A stretch of DNA of 64,000 nucleotides from Cupriavidus pauculus (lineage in GTDB: Bacteria; Pseudomonadota; Gammaproteobacteria; Burkholderiales; Burkholderiaceae): the NCBI RefSeq assembly GCF_003854935.1, contig NZ_CP033970.1, positions 496,001 to 560,000 of the forward strand, in the 5' to 3' direction. Each line of letters opens with the position of its first letter. The first letter of the stretch is position 1. The position numbers and the translations under genes were made by a program. The notes below the pieces were generated by a model. The model saw only the letters and a program-made list of their open reading frames with translations. It was not told the DNA's origin and ran no database searches. This document shows positions 15,962 through 22,957 of this stretch, one piece after another.

Positions 15962-16555
15962 ATGGCACGACCCCGCCAATTCGACGCCGACGCCGCGCTG
16001 TCGGCCGCCCAGCACACCTTCTGGGCCAAGGGCTACCACGCCACGTCCACGCGCGAGCTGACGCAGGCGATGGGCCTGACCCAGCCCAGCCTGTACAACG
16101 CGTTCGGCGACAAGCGCCAGCTCTTCCTGCAGGCGCTGGACGACTACCTGAACCGCACGCTGCGCGAGCGCATCGCGCGCATCGAGGCCGGTTTCGCGCC
16201 GGCGCAGGCGCTGGTGCAGTTCTTTGCCGAAAGCGTCGAGCGCGGCGCCACCGAGCTGCCGAACCGGGGCTGCATGCTGATCAACACGGCGCTGGAAGCC
16301 TCGAACGACGATCCCGAACTCCAGGCCGCCGTGGCGCAGGAGCTGTCGCTGCTGCGCGACTTCTTTGCCCGCGCCGTGCGCGGCGCGCAGGCCGACGGCA
16401 CCATCGCGCCCGGCCATGACCCCGACGAGGCGGCCGCGATGCTGCTGTCGCTGCAGGTGGGCATGCGCGTGCTGTCGCGCGTGATGCCGGACCGCGCGCT
16501 GCTGGAGGCGGCGGTGCGGCCCGCGCTGGCGTCGCTGGGCCTGCCGGCCCGCTAG
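15962..16555 (+). CDS. TetR/AcrR family repressor
   Basis: 197 residues. The N-terminal 50 residues form the TetR DNA-binding domain: RQFDADAALSAAQHTFWAKGYHATSTRELTQAMGL, with the recognition helix TQPSLYNAFGDKRQLF. The C-terminal ligand domain is distinct and holds a NRGCMLINTALE segment typical of a large AcrR-like subgroup. The gene is preceded by the inverted repeat at 15893-15952, which it probably binds. The MFS transporter gene begins 90 bases downstream on the same strand, so the two likely form a drug- or metabolite-responsive efflux unit. The ligand is unknown. Confidence 0.9.
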   Translation: MARPRQFDADAALSAAQHTFWAKGYHATSTRELTQAMGLTQPSLYNAFGDKRQLFLQALDDYLNRTLRERIARIEAGFAPAQALVQFFAESVERGATELPNRGCMLINTALEASNDDPELQAAVAQELSLLRDFFARAVRGAQADGTIAPGHDPDEAAAMLLSLQVGMRVLSRVMPDRALLEAAVRPALASLGLPAR

Positions 16556-16585
16556 CCTCCACTCCCCCTATCCCGACGTGCACGT

Positions 16586-16615
16586 CCCGCGCGGCCACCC
16601 GCCACGTGGCGCGGG
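16586..16615. other. hairpin in the TetR-MFS intergenic leader
   Basis: CCCGCGC (16586-16592) pairs with GCGCGGG (16609-16615) across a 16-base loop that itself holds a smaller GGCCAC/CACGTGGC pairing. There is no T-run, so it is not a classical terminator; it may modulate read-through or protect the mRNA end. Confidence 0.3.
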
Positions 16616-16645
16616 CACTCGTCCCGACCCAGCCGAAGGAACCCC

Positions 16646-17896
16646 ATGTCCGCCGATGCCCCCGCCACCGCTTCCCATCCACCCGTGCCCGATGGCCGCA
16701 CGCTCGACGCCCGCGCCCTGCACGCCGCATTTGCGGGCCTGTGCGCCAGCCTTGTCGCCATCGGCCTGGCCCGCTTTGCCTATACCCCGCTGATACCGTC
16801 GCTGATCCAGGCCCACTGGTTCAGCGCCGCCGATACGGTCGCGCTGGGCGCGGCCAACTTTGCCGGCTACCTGGCTGGTGCGCTGCTGGGCCGGCCGCTG
16901 GCCGCGCGGCTGTCGAACCGCCACGCGCTGCGCTGGCTGATGGTCGCGGCCACCGCCGCGTTCTTTGCGTGCGCGTTCCCGGTGTCGGTGGGGTGGTTCT
17001 TCGTCTGGCGCTTCCTGTCGGGGCTGTCGGGCGGCGCGATCATGGTGCTGGTGGCCACGGCCATCCTGCCGCACATCGCCCCGGGCCGGCGCGGGCTGGT
17101 CAGCGGGATGATCTTCCTGGGGCTGGGGCTCGGCATTGCCGCGTCGGGCACGCTGGTGCCGGAGCTGCTTACGCTCGGCCTGCGCGCCACGTGGTTCGGG
17201 CTCGGCGCCGTCGCGCTGGTGCTCACCGCGCTGAGCTGGACGGGCTGGTTCGCCGCCGATACGCCGCCGGCCATGCCCGCCGCCACCGCGGCCGGACACC
17301 ATGCGGCGGACGGCGCGCTGTCCGGCCAGCGCCACGCGCTGCGCGTGATCTACGTGCAGTACGCGGCCAACGCGCTCGGGCTGGTGCCGGCGATGGTATT
17401 GCTCGTGGATTTCGTCGCGCGCGGGCTGGGCCAGGGTGCGGCGGTGGGCGCGCGTTACTGGGTGCTGTACGGCGTGGCCGCCATTGCGGGGCCGCTGCTG
17501 ACCGGCTGGATCGGGCCGCGCCTTGGCTATCGCAACGGCTACCGCATCGCGATGGCGCTGCAGGGGCTGGCCGCCGCGATGCTGGCGCTGTGCCATGCGC
17601 CGGCCGCGCTCTGGACGGCCACGCTGGTGCTGGGCGCCTGCACCACCGGCATCGTGCCGATGGTGCTCGGCCGCGTGCAGGAACTGCTGCCGCACGACCC
17701 CGTGGCGCAACGCGCCGCGTGGAGCCGCGCCACCGCGTCGTTCGCGCTGTTCCAGGCCGTGGGCGGCTATGGCTACGCCTGGCTGTTCTCGCACACCCAC
17801 GAGAACCACGCGCTGATCTTTGCCTGCGGCGCGGTGGCGATGGCGGTGGCGTTCGCGGCCGACTTCACCGTGCGCAAGCCCGCCCCGGCAGCCTGA
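16646..17896 (+). CDS. MFS transporter, YbfB/YjiJ family
   Basis: 416 residues with twelve hydrophobic segments. The first helix region reads IGLARFAYTPLIPSLI, the strong marker of the YbfB/YjiJ branch of the major facilitator superfamily. The loop between helices two and three is GRPLAARLSNRHALRW. The family is presumed to export small molecules but substrates are mostly unknown. AAGGA lies six bases before the ATG at 16646. It follows the TetR gene and converges on a MarR gene with 15 bases between stops, so an efflux role under TetR control is the likeliest reading. Confidence 0.85.
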   Translation: MSADAPATASHPPVPDGRTLDARALHAAFAGLCASLVAIGLARFAYTPLIPSLIQAHWFSAADTVALGAANFAGYLAGALLGRPLAARLSNRHALRWLMVAATAAFFACAFPVSVGWFFVWRFLSGLSGGAIMVLVATAILPHIAPGRRGLVSGMIFLGLGLGIAASGTLVPELLTLGLRATWFGLGAVALVLTALSWTGWFAADTPPAMPAATAAGHHAADGALSGQRHALRVIYVQYAANALGLVPAMVLLVDFVARGLGQGAAVGARYWVLYGVAAIAGPLLTGWIGPRLGYRNGYRIAMALQGLAAAMLALCHAPAALWTATLVLGACTTGIVPMVLGRVQELLPHDPVAQRAAWSRATASFALFQAVGGYGYAWLFSHTHENHALIFACGAVAMAVAFAADFTVRKPAPAA

Positions 17897-17911
17897 CCGC
17901 GTGCGGACGGC

Positions 17912-18352
17912 CTACTCGCCGTCCGCGAACTTGCGCAGCAGCCGCATGAACTCGTTGAATTCGTCGACGGAGAAATTGCGCAGCCGGTGGTTCAGCACCT
18001 CGGGCGCGATCTCGGGCACCTGGGCGGCCACCGCCCTGCCCTTGGGCGACAGGATCAGGTGGATCACGCGCCGGTCGTCCTCGCTGCGCTCGCGCTTGAG
18101 CAGGCCCTTGTTTTCCAGCTTGTCCAGCATCCGCGTCATCAGGCCCGTGTCGATGCCGAGCAGCCGGCTGACCTCCAGCGGGGTGCTGGCCACCCCGCGC
18201 AGCAGCGACAGCAGGATGCCCATCTGCTGGGCGGTGATGTCCAGCGGGCGCAGCGCGGCATCCATCTCCATCAGCAGGCCGTTGCGCGCCCGGTTCAGGT
18301 GAAAGCCAACACTTTGCGTAAGCTGGAAATTTTCGCGTGTGTAGTGTTTCAC
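17912..18352 (-). CDS. MarR family transcriptional regulator
   Basis: 146 residues, the standard MarR size. The winged helix is clear: L-ITAQQMGILLSLL, STPLEVSRLLGIDTGLMTRMLDKLENKGLL, then the wing KRERSEDDRRVIHLILSPKG. MarR proteins bind small phenolic or oxidised ligands and usually repress adjacent genes. No target is adjacent in a divergent arrangement: the MFS gene converges with it and the DUF4410 gene lies upstream on the same strand behind a terminator. Its regulon is therefore not deducible from the window. Confidence 0.9.
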   Translation of the reverse strand: MKHYTRENFQLTQSVGFHLNRARNGLLMEMDAALRPLDITAQQMGILLSLLRGVASTPLEVSRLLGIDTGLMTRMLDKLENKGLLKRERSEDDRRVIHLILSPKGRAVAAQVPEIAPEVLNHRLRNFSVDEFNEFMRLLRKFADGE

Positions 18353-18405
18353 GGCATTTCAGACAGATCACGAGACGCCAATGTATCTGAGCGATCAGGA
18401 AAAGG

Positions 18406-18429
18406 AAAGGGACGCCGGGGCGTCCCTTT
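18406..18429. terminator. bidirectional hairpin terminator
   Basis: An 11-bp stem, AAAGGGACGCC / GGCGTCCCTTT, with a two-base apparent loop. T-rich tails follow on both strands (TTTTGCC on plus, CCTTTTCC on minus). It lies 20 bases beyond the DUF4410 stop on the minus strand and so separates that gene from marR. Confidence 0.75.
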
Positions 18430-18449
18430 TGCCTGCCGGGGCGCGGGTT

Positions 18450-19217
18450 TCAGAGCCGCGCGGCACCTGCGGCCGGCGCCTGGCCCAGCACGGCCAGCAC
18501 CTGGGTGGCCACCGCATCGCCCACGCGCCGCGCCTCGGCCTGCACGCTGTCGCGCTTGAGTTCGGTGGCGCCATGCACGCCCACGCCGGACGCGGCCGAT
18601 AGCGCCACGTGGCTGGCGGCGGCGCCCACGCCGGCCACTTCGGCGATGCCGGGCATGTGGCCGCTGTCGGCATGGGTGTCGAACAGCGCCAGCGGCACGG
18701 CGGCGGCGTTGGCCGGCTGGTACAGCACCTGCACCGACGCCGACACGTCGCTCTGGCCAGCACCCAGCCCGATCAGCGTGCGGCGGCGCTGCATGCCTTC
18801 GTCGATCCGGTCGAAGCGGCCCTCGACGATCACCGCGTTGGCGTCGGCCGGCACCAAGCCGTCCAGGCGCACCGCGTGCAGGCCCCGGGCCTGGAGTTGC
18901 TTGACGATCTCGTCGGCCGTGGCGTTGCGCGCGGTGTCGGCGGCCTGCGTCGACTCGCTGCCGGCGTTGTCGCCCGTGGCCATCGCCTTGAGCCGGTGGA
19001 CCATCGTGTCGTCGACCTTCACCTGCCGCGCGTCGGCGTCGAAGCCGCGCACGTAGACCACGTCCGGCCGCACCGGGGCGACCGATGCCGGGACCGATGC
19101 CTCGGCGATCATCGTCGCGGCCGATGCGCCGCCGGCCATCAGCAGCGTGGTGGCGGCCACGGCGGCTACGGCGAGGTGGCTGGCGCGCCGGGAAAGGGTG
19201 TGGAGCACGTGGGTCAT
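18450..19217 (-). CDS. exported DUF4410-like protein
   Basis: 255 residues with a signal peptide of about 34 residues ending ASA-A. The body has the DUF4410 pattern: a ADEIVKQLQARGLHAVRL region, AVIVEGRFDRIDEGMQRRRTLIGLGAGQSDVSASVQVLY as separate blocks, and a C-terminal helix EARRVGDAVATQVLAVLG. The domain is unassigned biochemically. I chose the ATG at 19217, since AGGAA lies six bases ahead; a start at 19337 would sit inside the histidine kinase gene. A tandem ATGTCA motif at 19321-19336 matches the motif before the EF-hand/response regulator operon, which suggests that the adjacent two-component system controls it. Confidence 0.7.
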   Translation of the reverse strand: MTHVLHTLSRRASHLAVAAVAATTLLMAGGASAATMIAEASVPASVAPVRPDVVYVRGFDADARQVKVDDTMVHRLKAMATGDNAGSESTQAADTARNATADEIVKQLQARGLHAVRLDGLVPADANAVIVEGRFDRIDEGMQRRRTLIGLGAGQSDVSASVQVLYQPANAAAVPLALFDTHADSGHMPGIAEVAGVGAAASHVALSAASGVGVHGATELKRDSVQAEARRVGDAVATQVLAVLGQAPAAGAARL

Positions 19218-19320
19218 GATGGATTCCTTGCTGGGTAGTTGCCGGTTCGGGTGGCACCGGACATCGGTGCCGGGCAGACCCAGTATTGGACGAAGCCGCG
19301 CCACAAGCCAGCCAGGAACT

Positions 19321-19336
19321 ATGTCAATCCATGTCA
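19321..19336 (-). promoter_or_regulatory. candidate response-regulator site before the DUF4410 gene
   Basis: Two ATGTCA words (19321-19326 and 19331-19336) stand in direct repeat with a ten-base period. On the minus strand they read as TGACATGGAT-TGACAT. The site is about 105 bases before the DUF4410 start and overlaps the end of the kinase gene. The same words and spacing occur at 21792-21809 before the EF-hand operon. A ten-base direct repeat is the usual geometry for OmpR-type dimers. Confidence 0.5.
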
Positions 19337-20641
19337 CGCCGGCAGCGACACCACCACGGCCAGCCCGCCGCCCTCGCGCGCGTGGAACGTCAGCGCGCCG
19401 CCGTGCAGCCGCGCGATGCGGTCGACGATGGCCAGCCCAAGCCCGGTGCCGCCTTCGCCCTGCGTGTTGCTGCCCCGGCTGAATGGCTCGCGCAGCCGCT
19501 CCAGCTCAGCCACGCCGATGCCGGTGCCACGGTCGCAGATCGCCACATGGGCGCGGGCGTCGTCCTGCCACGTGCGCACCAGCAGGCCGGTCTTGCCGTA
19601 CTTCACCGCGTTCTGCATCAGGTTCATCAGCATCCGCAGCATGCTCGTGGGGCGGTACGCCACGGGCCGCAGCGGCCCCAGCTCCAGCGCGAACTCATGG
19701 CCGAGCCCGGCGAAATCGGCCGCGAGCTGGCTGACCAGCGCGTTCAGGTCGCCCGGCTGCGGCACCTCTTTCTCGCCACTGCCCGCGTAGTCCATGAACT
19801 GCTGGAGGATCGTGTCGATGTGATCGAGATAGCCCTCGACGGACCCCACGAAAGCGTCGTCGGTGCCGCGCGGCAGCGCCATCGCCATGGCCAGCCGCAG
19901 CTTGGTGAGCGGCGTGCGGATGTCGTGCGAGACGCCCGCCAGCATCAGCGCGCGCGTGGTCTCGGCCTGGCGCAGCGCATCGGTCATGTCGTTGAAGGCG
20001 CGGCTGACCTCGGCAATCTCGGTGGGCCCGCTGGTGGGCAGCGGGGCGGGCAGCGCGCCAGCGTGAATCTCGCGCGCCGCCTGCGCCAGATCGCGCAGCG
20101 GGCGGTTGATGTGGCGCTGCAGCAGGTAGCCGGTCAGCGCCGCCAGCGTGGCCAGCGCCGCCGACAGCGCAATGGCCGCCGTGATGCCGCTGGCCTGCGC
20201 GTCGGCCGTCATCGGCAGGCCGATCCAGGCCGGATGGCCGGCAGCATGCACCTGGATCCAGATCTTCTCCTCGTCGCCGCCGCTCTGCCAGCGCACGTCG
20301 GTATCGCGGTCCAGGTGCCGCCGCAGCGCCTGCATGAAGACGTCGCGCTGCCAGGTACGGAACGGATGCGCCATGTCGGCGCCGGGCGGGTCGTGGGGCG
20401 GCGGATCGGCCTGCCCGCCGATGCGGGCCAGCGCGGCGCGGCCCTCGGCGGGCGCCATGTCGTGCAGCGCCCGATCCATCATGGCGATGTACTGCGAGAA
20501 CACCGTGGCGGCGCGCTCCACGCGCGGGCGCTGAACGTAATGCAGCAGCACGAACAGGGAACACGCCTGCGTGACGACCACCAGGATCACCAGCAGCCCG
20601 ATGCTGCGGGCCAGCAGCGTGCGGGGCAGCAGGCGCCGCAT
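19334..20641 (-). CDS. sensor histidine kinase, EnvZ-like
   Basis: 435 residues. A membrane helix near residues 13-35 is followed by a periplasmic sensor part of about 130 residues, then a second membrane helix (about 165-185), HAMP (HINRPLRDLAQAAREI), the H-box LAGVSHDIRTPLTKLRLAM with the phospho-accepting histidine, an N-box MLMNLMQNAVKYG, then DRGTGI and the GEGGTGLGLAIV G-box. The layout is that of EnvZ/CpxA/RstB kinases. The ATG at 20641 shares one base with the response regulator stop, so the two are translationally coupled. The signal is unknown, although the operon's first gene encodes an exported EF-hand protein, which points to an envelope cue, possibly calcium. Confidence 0.9.
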   Translation of the reverse strand: MRRLLPRTLLARSIGLLVILVVVTQACSLFVLLHYVQRPRVERAATVFSQYIAMMDRALHDMAPAEGRAALARIGGQADPPPHDPPGADMAHPFRTWQRDVFMQALRRHLDRDTDVRWQSGGDEEKIWIQVHAAGHPAWIGLPMTADAQASGITAAIALSAALATLAALTGYLLQRHINRPLRDLAQAAREIHAGALPAPLPTSGPTEIAEVSRAFNDMTDALRQAETTRALMLAGVSHDIRTPLTKLRLAMAMALPRGTDDAFVGSVEGYLDHIDTILQQFMDYAGSGEKEVPQPGDLNALVSQLAADFAGLGHEFALELGPLRPVAYRPTSMLRMLMNLMQNAVKYGKTGLLVRTWQDDARAHVAICDRGTGIGVAELERLREPFSRGSNTQGEGGTGLGLAIVDRIARLHGGALTFHAREGGGLAVVVSLPA

Positions 20642-21354
20642 CACGCGTCCACGCCCGCCACCAGCATGTAGCCCACGCCCCAGACCGTCTTGATGAAGCG
20701 CGGCCTGGACGGGTCTTCCTCCACGATCTGGCGCAACCGCAGGATCTGCACGTCGATGCTGCGGTCCAGCGCGTCGTGGTCGCGGCCGCGCGCGCGGGCC
20801 AGCAGGTTCTCGCGGCTGACCGCGCGGTTGGGCGACGACCCCAGCGCGTGCAGCAGCAGCATCTGGGCCGAATGCACCGCCACCGGCTCGCCGGCGCGCG
20901 TGAGCGTCTGCTTGCCCACGTCGAAGCGGAATTCGCCAAAGCTCAGCGTCTGGCTGGTGACGGTGGGATCGCCCGCCGCGATCTTCTGGCGCCGCAGCAG
21001 CGCGCGGATGCGCGCCACCAGTTCGTCGGGCAGGAACGGCTTGGCCAGGTAGTCGTCGGCGCCGGTGTCCAGGCCGACCACGCGGTCGGCCGGCTCGCCC
21101 TTGGCCGTCAGCATCAGGATCGGCAGCGTCTGGCCCTCGGCGCGCAGCCGGCGGCAGATCGTCAGGCCGTCCTCGGGTTCCATCATCAGGTCCAGCACCA
21201 GCAGGTCGTACGGCTCGCGCTGCAGGTAGCGGTTCAGTTGCTTGCCGTCGGCCACGGCGCGCACTTGAAAGCCGTGGCCCGTCAGAAAGCGCTGCAGCAT
21301 GTTGCGCAGCTCCGCCTCGTCGTCCAGCACGATGATCCGGTGTCCCTGCTCCAT
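20641..21354 (-). CDS. OmpR family response regulator
   Basis: 237 residues. The receiver domain has the acidic pocket (LDDEAE near residue 10), the phosphorylation aspartate in LLVLDLMMEPEDG at about residue 54, the conserved LTAKGE, and the lysine in YLAKPF. The C-terminal winged helix runs from about 135 to 232 with the RAVSRENLLARARG and DRSIDVQILRLRQIVEEDPSRPRFIKTVWGVGY pattern seen as separate blocks. Order in the operon is EF-hand protein, regulator, kinase. The ten-base direct repeats at 21792-21809 and 19321-19336 are candidate binding sites. Confidence 0.93.
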   Translation of the reverse strand: MEQGHRIIVLDDEAELRNMLQRFLTGHGFQVRAVADGKQLNRYLQREPYDLLVLDLMMEPEDGLTICRRLRAEGQTLPILMLTAKGEPADRVVGLDTGADDYLAKPFLPDELVARIRALLRRQKIAAGDPTVTSQTLSFGEFRFDVGKQTLTRAGEPVAVHSAQMLLLHALGSSPNRAVSRENLLARARGRDHDALDRSIDVQILRLRQIVEEDPSRPRFIKTVWGVGYMLVAGVDA

Positions 21355-21390
21355 GGCGTGTCTCCGGTTCTTGTTCTTGCCGGCGCGGCC

Positions 21391-21684
21391 TCAGCGCTGC
21401 CGCATGCGCTGCGCCAGGAACGCCTCCACCTGCGGCAGCGTGACAAAGCCGGCGTGGTGCGTGTCGATCTCGTCGAAGTGCTTCGCCACCATCGGCATGC
21501 CGGCCTGGGCCTGCGTCCGCGTCAGCCGGCCGTCGTGCGTGGCGTTGGCACTGGCAAAGCGCGCCTGCAACTGCGACAGCACCTGCTCGGTACGCGCCAT
21601 GCGGTCGCCGCCGCCCATCAGGCCCTGCGCGCTGGCGCCTGCCGAAACAATACACAAGATCATGACTGCGATCATCTTCTTCAT
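21391..21684 (-). CDS. small exported EF-hand-like protein
   Basis: 97 residues. The signal peptide (MKKMIAVMILCIVSAGASA) ends at about residue 19. Two EF-hand-like loops are visible in the mature part: N-THDGRLTRTQ near 47-57 and D-DTHHAGFVTLPQVEAF near 71-87. Both are degenerate, with histidines in places where calcium ligands are usual, so metal preference is uncertain. GGAGTG lies seven bases before the ATG at 21684. The gene leads the operon with the response regulator 36 bases downstream. An accessory periplasmic sensor or a regulated target of the two-component system is the likeliest role, by inference. Confidence 0.75.
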   Translation of the reverse strand: MKKMIAVMILCIVSAGASAQGLMGGGDRMARTEQVLSQLQARFASANATHDGRLTRTQAQAGMPMVAKHFDEIDTHHAGFVTLPQVEAFLAQRMRQR

Positions 21685-21791
21685 GGTGACACTCCGTTGG
21701 GTTGCCGACGCGGGCGCCATGCCTGGGCGGCGGGTTGGGAATCGACGGGCTGAACTCTAGGCGGCCCGCCCCGCGTTGTCGCCCTGCAAAC

Positions 21792-21826
21792 CATGTCACG
21801 GCATGTCACGCCGGGCCGGTGACATG
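21792..21826 (-). promoter_or_regulatory. candidate response-regulator operator of the EF-hand/two-component operon
   Basis: CATGTCAC occurs at 21792-21799 and again at 21802-21809, a ten-base direct repeat, and its reverse complement GTGACATG lies at 21819-21826. On the minus strand this reads GTGACATGCCGTGACATG. The direct repeats lie about 108-126 bases before the EF-hand gene start. The likely -10 (TAGAGT on the minus strand) is about 34 bases after the repeat. Confidence 0.55.
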
Positions 21827-21906
21827 CGGCGACACAAATGGCCGCCACGCGCGGCGCCGGTGTGCGATCATCGTGGCCTGTCCCGCACCCTCCGGCCGCC
21901 GCCCCC

Positions 21907-22827
21907 ATGCCCGAACGCATCAGCGAAGACATCACCTTCCGCAAACTCGAAGCGCTGCTCGCCTTCATGGAGACCGGCAACCTGGCCAAGGCCGCCGAGA
22001 CGCTGGAGATCAGCACGGTCAGCGTGCACCGGGCGCTGCATTCGCTGGAAGAGGGGCTGCGCTGCGCGCTGTTCCGCCACGAGGGCCGCAACCTGCTGCC
22101 CACCGAGGCCGCCCACGTGCTGGCCGACGTGGCGCGCGACGTACTCAAGACCATGGCCGACGGCGTGCGCGTCACGCGCGAGGCGGCCGGCTATTCGGCC
22201 GACCAGCTCAAGATCGGCTCGCTCTACTCGCTGACCATCCGCACCGTGCCGCAGGTGGTGATCGGCATCAAGATGCGCCGCCCGGAGCTGCAGACCGAGC
22301 TGGTGCTGGGCTCCAACGCCGACCTGCTGGACAAGCTGCGCCAGGGCACCATCGACGCCACGCTGATGGGCATGCCCGAGCCCAGCGCCGAGATCGAGTC
22401 CATTCCGATGTTCGAGGACGACATCTTCTTTGCCACCCCGGCCGATTCCCCGTACGCCCGGCTGGACGCCATCGACCTGCGCCAGTGCCGCGACGAGCCG
22501 TTCGTGTCGCTGGGCGACGGCTTCGTGACGTCAAGCGGCTTTGCCGAGGCGTTCCGCATTGCCGATTTCACGCCCAACGTGGTGATGAAGGTGGGCGACA
22601 TCTTCTCGCTGATGAACCTCGTGGGCGGCGGCATCGGCTACTCGCTGCTGCCGGGCCGGGTGCGCGACGTATTCGCGCGCAACGTGGCGTTCGTGCCGCT
22701 GACGGCCGACTACGGCATGAAGCAGACCATCGGCCTGTCGTTTCTGCGCCGCCGCGAGCGCGACCCGAACCTGCTGGCGCTGGCGGCCGTCTGCCGCATG
22801 CTGACGCCGGCCGGCAAGCCCGCCTGA
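21907..22827 (+). CDS. mdcR: LysR family regulator of malonate utilisation
   Basis: 306 residues. The helix-turn-helix covers ITFRKLEALLAFMETGNLAKAAE and STVSVHRALHSLEEGLRCALFRHEGRNLLP in adjoining blocks; the VHRALH-LEEG wording is particular to MdcR. The effector domain follows with IGSLYSLTIRTVPQ and DIFSLMNLVGGGIGYSLLPGR. The gene lies 130 bases upstream of mdcA on the same strand, and is expected to activate the mdc operon in response to malonate, as shown for MdcR in Klebsiella. The ATG at 21907 is preferred; an ATG at 21838 would add 23 residues of unlikely composition. Confidence 0.88.
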   Translation: MPERISEDITFRKLEALLAFMETGNLAKAAETLEISTVSVHRALHSLEEGLRCALFRHEGRNLLPTEAAHVLADVARDVLKTMADGVRVTREAAGYSADQLKIGSLYSLTIRTVPQVVIGIKMRRPELQTELVLGSNADLLDKLRQGTIDATLMGMPEPSAEIESIPMFEDDIFFATPADSPYARLDAIDLRQCRDEPFVSLGDGFVTSSGFAEAFRIADFTPNVVMKVGDIFSLMNLVGGGIGYSLLPGRVRDVFARNVAFVPLTADYGMKQTIGLSFLRRRERDPNLLALAAVCRMLTPAGKPA

Positions 22828-22869
22828 CGAGCGCCGCGCCCAGCGCCGCCGCCATCACATTTACGCCGG

Positions 22870-22940
22870 CCGTAACGATCCGTCGCCGACGTTGATTGTT
22901 CCGCCCGGCCGGCCTGGCCTATCTTTCCGGTAACGACCGC
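22870..22940 (+). promoter_or_regulatory. mdc promoter region with GTAACGA direct repeats
   Basis: CCGTAACGATCCG at 22870-22882 and CCGGTAACGACCG at 22927-22939 share GTAACGA with a 58-base offset, flanking an AT-rich segment (TTGATTGTTCC) between mdcR and mdcA. The repeats are candidate MdcR contact sites. The second is close to the mdcA ribosome site, so its role is uncertain. Confidence 0.35.
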
Positions 22941-22957
22941 AGCACACCGGAGATGTC

